Origin: Paraeggerthella hongkongensis
Lineage (GTDB): Bacteria; Actinomycetota; Coriobacteriia; Coriobacteriales; Eggerthellaceae
Direction of reading: 5' to 3'
DNA: 64,000 bases
Assembly: GCF_003726035.1 (NCBI RefSeq)
Contig: NZ_QICD01000002.1
Location: 1-64,000, forward strand
The notes beneath the pieces are model-generated. The model saw only the letters and a list, made by a program, of their open reading frames with translations, was not told the origin of the DNA and searched no databases. The position numbers and the translations under genes were made by a program. This document shows, piece after piece, positions 17,973-26,178 of this stretch; within the stretch, counting starts at the first letter, position 1; each line of letters opens with the position of its first letter.

Positions 17973-19421
17973 ATGGGCAAGACCGTACATGAATCGGGCG
18001 CGGAGGCGCCCTCGATCTGCGAAAACGTCGGATCTGCGGATCGCAAGATCGACCGCATGGGCACCGGGAACACGTTCAAGCTGCTCTTGGAGTTTTCCGT
18101 GCCTGCCGTGGTGGGCGTCGTCGTGCAGATGCTCTACAACGTCATCGACGCGGTGTACGTTGGCCATGCCGTGGGAGCGGACGGCCTTGCCGCCACCACG
18201 GTGGCAACCCCGATGATGACCGCCATGGTGGCGGTATCCATGTTGGTGGGCGTCGGCGGCAACGCGCTTGCCGCCATCAGATTGGGGGAGGGTCGAAAAG
18301 ACGTCGCTCGGCAAGTGCTGGGGAACAGTTTCGTGCTCCTGCTTATCGCGGCTGCAGCGCTCTGGATCGTGGCGCCGTTCGCGCTCGAGCCGGTCTTGCG
18401 CTACTCCGGCGCCGATGACGCCGTTTTGCCTCTGGCGATGGACTTCATGGTTGTTATCGTGGCGGGCTGTCCTCTTCAGTTCATCGCGTTTGGCATGAAC
18501 AACTTCATCCGCACTGCCGGGCATCCGAACCGTGCGCTTGGATCCATGCTGGTGGGCACCGGGGCGAACGTGGTTTTCGGCTACCTGTTCATTGTCGTTT
18601 TGGATGGAGGCATGCGCGGCGCGGGTCTGGCCACCGTGTGTTCGTGGGCTCTGTCGACCCTGTTCGTCATGCAGTTCTTCTTCAAGAAGAACTCGCCCAT
18701 GCCCATGACTGCGCCGTCTCTCAAGCTTCGGCCGCGGCTTGCCTTGCGTATTTGCGCGCTCGGCGTTGCCCCCTCTGTCATGCAGTTGGGCTTCGCCGTA
18801 TCGTCGGCCGTCGAGAACAACCTGCTCGTGTTCTACGGCGCCTCCGACCCTCTGGGCGTAGACGGTGCGCTGGCCATCATGCGCGTGCTTTCCGCCGTGG
18901 GACTGTTCACGTTCATGCCGGCTATGGGCATTGCCATGGGCGCGCAGCCTATCATCGGGTACAACTACGGCGCACGCAAGTTCGAGCGCATGAAGCGCGT
19001 GCTGGGGCAGGCTATTCTCATGGGCGTGGCCATTACCGTGCCGCTGTGGCTGACCGTCGTCATTGCGCCGAACATGTACGCCCATCTGTTCGGCCTGCCG
19101 GAAGCCTACCTGCCTGAAACCGCATGGGCGCTTGTGCTGTATCTGGTGTTCGTGCCCATCTTGCCTGTTCAGGCTATTGGGTCGAACTACTTCGATGCAA
19201 CGGGGCAAGCCGTGAAGGCCACCGTGCTCACGCTGACGCGCCAGATACTGTTCTTGATACCGCTGCTGGTGCTCTGCCCGGTATTCCTTCCGTCCGTTTT
19301 GCCGATCACCCCGCTGGAAAGCGTTTGGTTTGCGCCGTCTTTGTCGGACATCACCTCGACGCTGCTGGTGTCGCTGTTCCTGTTCTTCGAGATGAAGCGG
19401 CTGCGCGCGCTGGAAGGGTAG
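17973..19421 (+). CDS. MATE-family efflux transporter
   Basis: A 482-residue protein with 12 membrane helices in two similar halves. It has typical MATE sequence such as VVQMLYNVIDAVYVGHAVGA near the start and MGIAMGAQPIIGYNYGARKF in the second half. MATE proteins expel cationic drugs or metabolites using Na+ or H+. I chose ATG 17973. The frame is open further upstream, but that DNA is the structured leader. Expression is probably set by leader termination. Confidence 0.9.
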   Translation: MGKTVHESGAEAPSICENVGSADRKIDRMGTGNTFKLLLEFSVPAVVGVVVQMLYNVIDAVYVGHAVGADGLAATTVATPMMTAMVAVSMLVGVGGNALAAIRLGEGRKDVARQVLGNSFVLLLIAAAALWIVAPFALEPVLRYSGADDAVLPLAMDFMVVIVAGCPLQFIAFGMNNFIRTAGHPNRALGSMLVGTGANVVFGYLFIVVLDGGMRGAGLATVCSWALSTLFVMQFFFKKNSPMPMTAPSLKLRPRLALRICALGVAPSVMQLGFAVSSAVENNLLVFYGASDPLGVDGALAIMRVLSAVGLFTFMPAMGIAMGAQPIIGYNYGARKFERMKRVLGQAILMGVAITVPLWLTVVIAPNMYAHLFGLPEAYLPETAWALVLYLVFVPILPVQAIGSNYFDATGQAVKATVLTLTRQILFLIPLLVLCPVFLPSVLPITPLESVWFAPSLSDITSTLLVSLFLFFEMKRLRALEG

Positions 19422-19589
19422 GGGTTTTCCAGGGGGCAGGCGCCCTGTACGGCTCCCTGAAACCGTTCGCCTAAGACGTGTTGCCGCTTGCGCTGTCGCC
19501 GTTTTCTCAAAACGCCCTTTTACCGAGCAAACGCCCCCGACGCGGCCCTAGATACGACCTCTCTGCTTTTCTTTGATAGAGTGCTAGGC

Positions 19590-19613
19590 AAGCGACACGG
19601 GTCGCTTTTATTG
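19590..19613 (+). promoter_or_regulatory. Small hairpin in the echA leader
   Basis: AAGCGAC at 19590-19596 pairs with GTCGCTT at 19601-19607 around ACGG and is followed by TTATTG. It lies about 40 bp before echA. It may be a weak terminator of upstream readthrough or a leader structure. No clear promoter was found. Confidence 0.35.
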
Positions 19614-19650
19614 TTCGCAAGCAATCGGTAAAGGTGAAGGGGGAAGTTAC

Positions 19651-21570
19651 GTGGCTATGCTCGGGTTTTTAATCCTTTTCCCGCTGGTTGTTGCAGGCGT
19701 CCTATTGGTCGTGCGCAACAATCGAGCGAGAAACGTGATTGTGGGAGCCTCGGCCCTGGTCATCGGACTGGTGTCCGTGTGGCTGGTGGTGGCCTACCTA
19801 GGAGCTCCGTGGATAACGTACGAATTCTACTCGCCCGTGGCGGATTACGCCTGCATGGCGATCAGCGTGCTTATCGCGGTCGTCATCTTGTACTTCGGCA
19901 TCAAGTACAAGAACGTGTGGGCATGCGTCCTGGCCGGCGTGCAGGTGGTCGGATCGCTCGTGTTCGAGTTCGGGTTCGCCCATGACATCCTGGTGACCGA
20001 AGGTTTGTACCTCGACTCGCTGTCGCTGCTCATGGCGTTCATCATCGGCGTGGTGGGCTCCGGTATCTGCGTGTACGCGCTCGGGTACATGGAAGACTTC
20101 CAGGCGCATGAGCCGGAAGGCGCCAAGGACCGCCGGCCGATGTTCTTCGCGCTCATGTTCGCCTTCTTGTCCGCCATGTTCCTGATCGTGTTCTCGAACA
20201 ACATGATGTGGGTGTTCACGGGCTGGGAGATCACCACGGTGTGCTCGTTTTTGCTCATTGGATTCACCCGTACCGAAGAGGCTATCAAAAACGCGTTTCG
20301 CCAGATCATCATGAACCTTCTGGGTGGCATCGCCTTCTTGGTGGCGCTGTTCGTCATGGCGATCCAATTCCAGACGCTGTCGTTTTTGGAGTTCTTGCAG
20401 ATCGGCATCCAGAACCCTGCAATAGTGGCCCTGCCGGTGACCGCGCTCGCGTTCGCGGGTCTTACCAAGGCCGCCCAAATGCCGTTTCACACCTGGCTTT
20501 TGGGCGCTATGGTGGCGCCTACGCCCACCTCGGCGCTGCTCCACTCGTCCACCATGGTGAAGGCTGGCGTGTTCATGCTCATCAAGCTGGCTCCCATCAT
20601 GATGGCATGTCCCGTTCCGGCGGTCATGGTCATCCTCGTGGGCGGCTTCACGTTCCTGTTCTGCTCGTGCATGGCAATTTCGCAGAGCAACGCCAAGCGT
20701 GTCCTGGCATATTCGACCATCGCCAACCTGGGCCTGATCGTGGCCTGCGCCGGCGTCGGCACGCCCGAGGCCGTTTGGGCCGCATCGTTTTTGGTGCTGT
20801 TCCACGCTATCGCGAAGTCCTTGCTGTTCCTGTGCGTCGGCACCGCCGAGCATCATATCGGCAGCCGCGACATCGAGGACATGGACCTTCTGTTCGAGCG
20901 CATGCCCCGCTTGGCGCGCTTCATGATGCTCGGCATCATGGTCATGTTCATCGCCCCGTTCGGCATGCTCATCGCCAAATGGGCAACGCTCGTATCGTTC
21001 GCCGAAACCGGCCAGGTGGCGCTCATCATCATCTTGGCGTTCGGCTCGGCTGCCACGTTCATGTTCTGGGCGAAATGGCTGGGCAAGCTTTCCGGCATTG
21101 CCGCGCAGCCCGAGAACGTCGAGGTCAGCGTGCATAAGAGCGAGTGGGTTTCCATTATGGTCATGGCCGTGCTCGTCATCCTGTGCTGCGTGGGCCTGCC
21201 CGTGATCTCTTGGACCGTCATCGATCCGTACGTCTACAGCGTGTTCGGGACCATCGGCCAGGACATTTCCACCACGAACCTGTGGATCGGCTCCATCCTG
21301 TCGGCGCTCGTGGTCGTGGTGCTGTTCGCGGGCCTGGGCCGCAGCAAAGCCAAGAAGGCCGACATCTACCTTGCCGGCGTGAGCCGCGACAACGAGGCGC
21401 GCACGTTCCGCAACTCGCTGTCGGGCGAATCCACGGCAACCGCGCGCAACTGGTACATGGAGGACTACTTCGGCGAGAAGCGCCTCTCTCCGGTTGGCAC
21501 CGCGCTGTGCACTGTCGTCATCATCGTGGCGTTCGCGGCTTCGGCCGTGGCTGTTCCGGGACTGTTCTAG
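19651..21570 (+). CDS. echA: Ech hydrogenase subunit EchA, NuoL-like ion-translocating subunit
   Basis: A 639-residue membrane protein of the NuoL/MrpA antiporter family. Its core includes GWEITTVCSFLLIGFTRTEE and TKAAQMPFHTWLLGAMVAPT, PTSALLHSSTMVKAGV, the conserved TM5-TM8 region carrying the glutamate and lysine of the ion path. It is the first gene of the six-gene cluster in the canonical order echABCDEF. It would move H+ or Na+ when ferredoxin electrons reduce protons. The start is GTG, after GAAGGGGGAAG. Confidence 0.92.
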   Translation: MAMLGFLILFPLVVAGVLLVVRNNRARNVIVGASALVIGLVSVWLVVAYLGAPWITYEFYSPVADYACMAISVLIAVVILYFGIKYKNVWACVLAGVQVVGSLVFEFGFAHDILVTEGLYLDSLSLLMAFIIGVVGSGICVYALGYMEDFQAHEPEGAKDRRPMFFALMFAFLSAMFLIVFSNNMMWVFTGWEITTVCSFLLIGFTRTEEAIKNAFRQIIMNLLGGIAFLVALFVMAIQFQTLSFLEFLQIGIQNPAIVALPVTALAFAGLTKAAQMPFHTWLLGAMVAPTPTSALLHSSTMVKAGVFMLIKLAPIMMACPVPAVMVILVGGFTFLFCSCMAISQSNAKRVLAYSTIANLGLIVACAGVGTPEAVWAASFLVLFHAIAKSLLFLCVGTAEHHIGSRDIEDMDLLFERMPRLARFMMLGIMVMFIAPFGMLIAKWATLVSFAETGQVALIIILAFGSAATFMFWAKWLGKLSGIAAQPENVEVSVHKSEWVSIMVMAVLVILCCVGLPVISWTVIDPYVYSVFGTIGQDISTTNLWIGSILSALVVVVLFAGLGRSKAKKADIYLAGVSRDNEARTFRNSLSGESTATARNWYMEDYFGEKRLSPVGTALCTVVIIVAFAASAVAVPGLF

Positions 21571-21588
21571 GAAAGGGTGTGATTTGAT

Positions 21589-22476
21589 ATGTCTTTGCTT
21601 TTCGTTCTCATCGGCACCCTTGCCTTTGCCATTCTGGCTCCCATCCTGGGCTGTCTGCTCGCGGGCCTCGATCGCAAGATCTCAGCGCGCATGCAGGGAC
21701 GCGTAGGCCCTCCGCTGTTGCAGCCGTATTACGACGTGCGCAAGCTCATCGAGAAGGACAACGTGTCGGTCAACTCCACCGAGGGCACGTACGTGACCTG
21801 CGCTCTCGTATTCACGCTCATCGCTGGCGGCATATTCTTCTCCGGCGGAAACCTGCTGATGAGCGTATTCGTGATCACGTTGTCGGCTCTGTTCTTCATC
21901 GTGGCCGCGTACTCCACGCGCAGTCCCTATGCCGAGATCGGCGCAGGCCGCGAAATGCTGCAGGTCATGGCGTACGAGCCCATGATCCTGTTCATGGCCG
22001 TGGCGTTCTTCATGTCCACTAGCCTGATAGGCCCCATCGGCACGTTCAGCTCGGCCGGCGCCCTGCTGCTCGACGCGCCCGTTATCACTAATATATGGCT
22101 TGTGTTCCTGGGCTTCCTGTTCGTGCTGACCATCAAGCTGCGCAAGTCTCCGTTCGACCTGTCCTACTCCCACCATGCTCACCAAGAGATCGTCAAAGGC
22201 ATCACCACCGAGATGAGTGGCAAGACGCTTGCCAAGGTCGAGGTCATGCACTGGTGCGAGAACATCCTGTTCCTCGGTTGGACCGGCCTGTTCTTCGTCT
22301 GGAGCAATCCGCTGTCCATCTTGCTCGCGGTGGTCGTGGCTCTGCTCGTGTACTTCCTGGAGATCTGGATCGACAACAACTTCGCCCGCGTGAAGTGGCA
22401 GTTCATGCTCAAGTCGGCTTGGATCGTGGCCTTCGTGGCGGGCGGCGTGAACATCGCGGTCCTAGCGTACCTGTAA
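21589..22476 (+). CDS. echB: Ech hydrogenase subunit EchB, NuoH-like
   Basis: A 295-residue protein with about eight membrane helices. It carries NuoH/HyfC family marks: GLDRKISARMQGRVGPPLLQ near the start, then YAEIGAGREMLQVMAYEP, and a later KSPFDLSYSHHAHQEIVKG. It anchors the catalytic peripheral arm to the membrane and couples it to ion transport. The gene follows echA after 18 bp, with GGAAAGGGTGTG upstream. Confidence 0.93.
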   Translation: MSLLFVLIGTLAFAILAPILGCLLAGLDRKISARMQGRVGPPLLQPYYDVRKLIEKDNVSVNSTEGTYVTCALVFTLIAGGIFFSGGNLLMSVFVITLSALFFIVAAYSTRSPYAEIGAGREMLQVMAYEPMILFMAVAFFMSTSLIGPIGTFSSAGALLLDAPVITNIWLVFLGFLFVLTIKLRKSPFDLSYSHHAHQEIVKGITTEMSGKTLAKVEVMHWCENILFLGWTGLFFVWSNPLSILLAVVVALLVYFLEIWIDNNFARVKWQFMLKSAWIVAFVAGGVNIAVLAYL

Positions 22477-22489
22477 AGGAGCTGCAGCT

Positions 22490-22933
22490 ATGACGTATGC
22501 AACCAAATCACCGTGGGTCATCCACTACGACGGTTCCAGCTGCAACGGCTGCGACATCGAAGTGCTGGCCGCGCTGTGCCCGGGTTATGACGTTGAACGT
22601 TTCGGCATCATCAACACCGGCAACCCCAAGCACGCCGATATCTTCCTCGTCACGGGCAGCGTGAACGAGCAGAACATCAAGGTAGTGCAAGAGATCTACG
22701 ACCAGATGATCGAGCCGAAGGTGGTCATCGCGTGCGGCATCTGCGCATGTTCCGCCGGCATCTTCCATGATTGCTACAACGTGATCGGCGGCGTCGACCA
22801 GGCCATTCCGGTCGACGTGTACGCACCGGGCTGTGCCGTGCGCCCCGAAGCCATCATCGACGCCGTGGTGCAGGGTCTGGGCATTCTGGAAGAGAAGTCC
22901 AAGGCGCTCCAGGCGCAGAAGAAGGGAGCGTAA
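22490..22933 (+). CDS. echC: Ech hydrogenase small subunit EchC, NuoB-like
   Basis: A 147-residue protein of the NuoB/small hydrogenase subunit family. Cysteines C18 and C21 (SSCNGC), C82/C85 and C115 (YAPGC) fit the ligands of the proximal [4Fe-4S] cluster. It passes electrons between the ferredoxin-like EchF and the Ni-Fe site of EchE. The next gene begins one base after its stop. Confidence 0.94.
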   Translation: MTYATKSPWVIHYDGSSCNGCDIEVLAALCPGYDVERFGIINTGNPKHADIFLVTGSVNEQNIKVVQEIYDQMIEPKVVIACGICACSAGIFHDCYNVIGGVDQAIPVDVYAPGCAVRPEAIIDAVVQGLGILEEKSKALQAQKKGA

Positions 22934-22934
22934 C

Positions 22935-23621
22935 ATGACGCTTGCAACCGAATTCCTCCCTTTGACCGTAGAGGGCCTGCCCGCCCTTGCGGCCGAGAAG
23001 AAGGCCGAGGGTTGGCGCTTCGTTCAGATCCTGGCCGTGAACACCGAGCAGGGCATCGACCTGATCTACTCCTTCATGAAGGACGGCCTGCTGGTCAACT
23101 ACCAGATCTCAGGCGTCCAGAAGGGCACGGTCGTTCCCAGCATCACCGACCAGTTCCTGGCTGCGTTCGTGTTCGAGAACGAGACGCACGACCTGTTCGG
23201 CGTGGACATCAAGGGAATCGCCATCGATTTCGGCGGCAACTTCTACGCCGTGTCCCAAAAAGAGCCCATGACCATCATCTCGCCCGAGCAGAAAGCCGCG
23301 CGCGAGAAGGCCGCGAAGATCGCGGCCGCCAAGGCGGCCAAGGAGAAGGGCGCCGCCGCAGGGGAGCAGCCTGCTGCGGACGATGCCGCGGCCATGGAGG
23401 CGAAGCTCGCCGGTATGGACCCCGAGAAAGCCGCCAAGGTTCGCGCGGCCATGGAGGCCAAAGCCAAGAAGGAAGCCGCCGCCAAACAGGCTGCCGCTGA
23501 AGACAAGATGAAGGACCTGGATCCTGAAAAGGCCGCCAAGGTCAAGGCTGCGCTCGAAGCGAAGGCTGCGCGCGACAAGGCGAAGGCCGATGCCGAAGCT
23601 GCAGAAAAGGAAGGTGAGTAG
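22935..23621 (+). CDS. echD: Ech hydrogenase subunit EchD, NuoC-like, with long charged tail
   Basis: A 228-residue protein. Residues ~1-115 are the NuoC-like domain (HDLFGVDIKGIAIDFGGNFY is its most typical stretch). Residues ~120-228 are a low-complexity helix-prone tail of Ala, Lys and Glu with an internal repeat. DPEKAAKVRAAMEAKAKKEA recurs as DPEKAAKVKAALEAKAARDK. Ordinary EchD proteins lack so long a tail. The start is ATG 22935. The tail may form a coiled coil or bind a partner; its role is unknown. Confidence 0.88.
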   Translation: MTLATEFLPLTVEGLPALAAEKKAEGWRFVQILAVNTEQGIDLIYSFMKDGLLVNYQISGVQKGTVVPSITDQFLAAFVFENETHDLFGVDIKGIAIDFGGNFYAVSQKEPMTIISPEQKAAREKAAKIAAAKAAKEKGAAAGEQPAADDAAAMEAKLAGMDPEKAAKVRAAMEAKAKKEAAAKQAAAEDKMKDLDPEKAAKVKAALEAKAARDKAKADAEAAEKEGE

Positions 23622-23622
23622 C

Positions 23623-24711
23623 ATGGGAAAGGCGACCGTCATCCCGTTCGGCCCCCAGCACCCGGTGCTGCCCGAGCCCCTGCACCTCGACCTGGTGGTC
23701 GAGGACGAGACCGTCATCGAGGCTATCCCGCAGATCGGGTTCATCCATCGCGGGCTTGAGAAACTGGTCGAAACGCGTGACTACAACCAGTTCATCTACG
23801 TGGCCGAGCGCATCTGCGGCATCTGCGCGTTCGGGCACTCCATGGGCTACGCCGAAACGGTCGAGAAGCTCATGGGCATCGAGATCCCCACGCGCGCCGA
23901 GTACCTGCGCGTCATCTGGCACGAGCTGAGCCGAATCCACTCGCACGTGCTGTGGATGGGCCTCGCGGCCGACGCGTTCGGCTTCGAAAGCCTGTTCATG
24001 CACTGCTGGCGTCTGCGCGAGCGCGTGCTCGACGTGTTCGAGAAGACCACCGGCGGCCGCGTCATCTTCTCGGTCGTCAAGGTGGGCGGCGTGGTCCGCG
24101 ACATCGACGACGCCCAGTTCGCCGAGATGCGCCGCGTGCTCGAGGGCATCAAGGACGACTACGCGCAGCTGTGCAACGCGTTCCTCAAGGACACCTCGGT
24201 CAAGAACCGTACCGTGGGCGTAGGCTACATCAGCCACGAGGACGCCCTTGCGCAGAGCATGGTGGGCCCCTTCGCGCGCGCCTCCAACGTCAACTACGAC
24301 GCACGTATGCTCGGCGGTGGCGGGTACGGGTACCTGTCCGACTTCCAGCCCATCCTGGACGGCCAGGGCGACTGCTATGCGCGCGTCAAGGTGCGGGCGC
24401 TCGAAGTGCTGCAATCCATCGACATCATCGAGGAGATGATCGCCAAGATTCCTTCGGGCGATATCGCCGTGGACGTGAAGGGCGCGCCCGCAGCCGGGTC
24501 GCAGGCGGCCAACGTGGTCGAGCAGCCGCGCGGCGAGTGCTACTACTACGCGCGCGGGAACGGCTCCAAGAACCTGGAGCGCATGCGCATGCGCACGCCA
24601 ACGTCGCAGAACCTGGCCGGCATGACCACGGCGCTGGCAGGATGCGATCTGGCGGACGTGAACATGATCGTGCTCACCATCGACCCCTGCATCAGCTGCA
24701 CGGAAAGGTAG
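23623..24711 (+). CDS. echE: Ech [NiFe] hydrogenase large subunit EchE
   Basis: A 362-residue protein of the NuoD/hydrogenase large subunit family. Both nickel-binding motifs are present: RICGICAFGH at residues 63-72 and DPCISC near the very C-terminus, which ends DPCISCTER. It should therefore be a true hydrogenase, not a complex I subunit. No long C-terminal extension follows the second motif, so protease maturation, if any, removes almost nothing. GGAAGGTGAG precedes ATG 23623. It reduces protons or oxidises H2 with ferredoxin as partner. Confidence 0.95.
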   Translation: MGKATVIPFGPQHPVLPEPLHLDLVVEDETVIEAIPQIGFIHRGLEKLVETRDYNQFIYVAERICGICAFGHSMGYAETVEKLMGIEIPTRAEYLRVIWHELSRIHSHVLWMGLAADAFGFESLFMHCWRLRERVLDVFEKTTGGRVIFSVVKVGGVVRDIDDAQFAEMRRVLEGIKDDYAQLCNAFLKDTSVKNRTVGVGYISHEDALAQSMVGPFARASNVNYDARMLGGGGYGYLSDFQPILDGQGDCYARVKVRALEVLQSIDIIEEMIAKIPSGDIAVDVKGAPAAGSQAANVVEQPRGECYYYARGNGSKNLERMRMRTPTSQNLAGMTTALAGCDLADVNMIVLTIDPCISCTER

Positions 24712-24719
24712 GAGGGACC

Positions 24720-25076
24720 ATGGGAAGCTTCAAACTAGGCAAGATGACCCTCGGGGGCCTGTTCAAACAGCCCGAGACCATCCAGTACCCGGTTCAGACC
24801 AAAACGCCGCCGCCCGGCCTGAAGGGCCATGTGTCCAACGACGTGGAAAGCTGCATCCTGTGCGGCATCTGCCAGAAGCGCTGCCCATGCGGCGCCATCA
24901 CGGTGGACAAGCCCGGCCGCACGTGGACCATCGACCGCTTCCGCTGCGTGCAGTGCGGCAGCTGCGTGCGCGAATGCCCGAAGGACTGCCTGACGATGGA
25001 GCCCTCGTACGCTCCTCCGGCGGCCAAGAAGCACGTGGACGCCTTCGAGGTGCCCGACGCCAAGAAGACGGCGTAG
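24720..25076 (+). CDS. echF: Ech hydrogenase ferredoxin-like subunit EchF
   Basis: A 118-residue protein with two [4Fe-4S] motifs: C45, C48, C51, C55 (CILCGICQKRC) and C76, C79, C82, C86 (CVQCGSCVREC). It resembles NuoI and links soluble ferredoxin to the small subunit EchC. GGAGGG stands just before ATG 24720. It closes the echABCDEF operon, and a strong hairpin follows. No maturation (hyp) genes lie in this window. Confidence 0.95.
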   Translation: MGSFKLGKMTLGGLFKQPETIQYPVQTKTPPPGLKGHVSNDVESCILCGICQKRCPCGAITVDKPGRTWTIDRFRCVQCGSCVRECPKDCLTMEPSYAPPAAKKHVDAFEVPDAKKTA

Positions 25077-25107
25077 GGTCAAAGCCAAGGCGAAACGTTC
25101 GAACATG

Positions 25108-25140
25108 AGGAGCCGCATCGGAAACGATGCGGCTCCTTTG
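25108..25140 (+). terminator. Terminator of the ech operon
   Basis: AGGAGCCGCATCG pairs perfectly with CGATGCGGCTCCT around a GAAA tetraloop (25108-25137) and is followed by a short TTTG. It lies 31 bp after the echF stop. Confidence 0.8.
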
Positions 25141-25280
25141 TCAAAACGGACGAGTTTTTCTGGTCCTCAAACCAGGATAATAGGAGGTGGTGAGCTCTTG
25201 ACCTGGCATGATGTAAAACGCCTCAAGCAAGTTTGTTCCGAAGAGGCGAAAAACCGCCGCAAAACTCGTTCGTTTTGACA
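25139..25280. repeat. 142-bp element bounded by 20-bp inverted repeats
   Basis: TGTCAAAACGGACGAGTTTT at 25139-25158 is the reverse complement of 25261-25280 except for one base. In RNA that mismatch would be a G-U pair, so a continuous 20-bp helix is possible. Inside lie a hairpin (CTGGT/ACCAG), AGGAGGTG, and a 26-codon open frame. The size and layout suggest a miniature inverted-repeat element or a large RNA stem. GATGTAAAAC occurs inside it and again at about 25368. Confidence 0.55.
25198..25278 (+). CDS. Possible 26-residue small protein inside the inverted-repeat element
   Basis: A TTG at 25198 follows AGGAGGTG at 10-nt spacing and opens a frame of 26 codons. The product would begin MTWHDVKRLKQVC and end in a very basic stretch (KNRRKTRS). 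Its last codons lie in the right-hand inverted repeat. I do not recognise it. The strong Shine-Dalgarno sequence is the only real support, and it may be chance. Confidence 0.25.
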   Translation: MTWHDVKRLKQVCSEEAKNRRKTRSF

Positions 25281-25444
25281 TGAAGGCCAGCCGCTGCGCC
25301 CGGCTGGCGGGCGAGCGTCGATGCCGACTTGCAACGGCGTTTGTCGCCCTCGCCCCAGCAGCGCCTGATGTAAAACCTGTCGAAGCGCGAAACCCTGCGG
25401 GGGCCTGATCGAAACCTGCTAGAATGATCCAGTGAATTCAAAGG

Positions 25445-25478
25445 AAAAGCCGGGCCGCTCTCAACGCGCCCGGCTTTT
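25445..25478. terminator. Bidirectional hairpin terminator upstream of pgsA
   Basis: AAAAGCCGGGC at 25445-25455 pairs with GCCCGGCTTTT at 25468-25478. It ends only 37 bp before the pgsA start, and TAGAAT at 25420-25425 may be a -10 element before it. It is either the end of an upstream transcript or an attenuator in the pgsA leader. Confidence 0.65.
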
Positions 25479-25515
25479 GTTGAAGCGCGATCGGCAAGCG
25501 ACGAGGGAAGAGGAT

Positions 25516-26175
25516 ATGGCGAAACGCAGCGAGGAAGCAACGATCGAGGACGTGCAGGTTTCTGACAGGATATTCACCGTGCCGAACGTCATATCGTTTA
25601 TTCGGCTGTGCCTCGTTCCCGTGTTCTTCGTCCTGCTTATGAACGGCTACAACCTGGTAGCCACGCTGCTCTACGCCTTGGCCGCCGGCACCGACTGGGT
25701 CGACGGGCAGATCGCCCGTCGGACGAACCAGGTGTCGAAGCTCGGCCAGCTGCTCGATCCCGCCGTCGACCGCATCCTCATGATATCGGGCGTTTTGGGC
25801 CTGTTCCTGGTAGGACGCCTTCCCTTGTGGATCATCCTCGTGGTGATCGCGCGCGACCTGTTCCTTCTTGTTGGAGGCGCATGCCTCATCAAGCGCTTCC
25901 GCATTCGCGTAGCGGTCGTCTATCCCGGCAAGGTCGCCACCACGCTTTTGTTCATCGGGTTCGCCGGCTTGCTTCTGAACTGGCCTTTGCTGCCCGGCCT
26001 GGGCATCGTCGACGTCGCCTGGCTGCCCGGATTCAATGCCGACGCCTGCTCGTGGGGCATCTGGTTCGTGTACGCCGGCCTTGTCCTGGCGTTAGCTACC
26101 ACGGCTTACTACGTCGCGTCGGCGCTTCGTCAGCTGCGCGAGGCCAAAGGCGCTACGTCGGAGGGCGGACGATAG
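25516..26175 (+). CDS. pgsA: CDP-alcohol phosphatidyltransferase, probably CDP-diacylglycerol-glycerol-3-phosphate type
   Basis: A 219-residue integral membrane enzyme. The family signature DG(x)2AR(x)8G(x)3D(x)3D is present, in DWVDGQIARR continuing SKLGQLLDPAVDR. It transfers a phosphatidyl group from CDP-diacylglycerol to an alcohol, most probably glycerol-3-phosphate. Family members with other alcohols cannot be excluded from sequence alone. I chose ATG 25516, with GAAGAGG upstream. The C-terminal third is membrane helices rather than a second domain. It lies 3 bp before the VanW gene. Confidence 0.8.
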   Translation: MAKRSEEATIEDVQVSDRIFTVPNVISFIRLCLVPVFFVLLMNGYNLVATLLYALAAGTDWVDGQIARRTNQVSKLGQLLDPAVDRILMISGVLGLFLVGRLPLWIILVVIARDLFLLVGGACLIKRFRIRVAVVYPGKVATTLLFIGFAGLLLNWPLLPGLGIVDVAWLPGFNADACSWGIWFVYAGLVLALATTAYYVASALRQLREAKGATSEGGR

Positions 26176-26178
26176 CGG

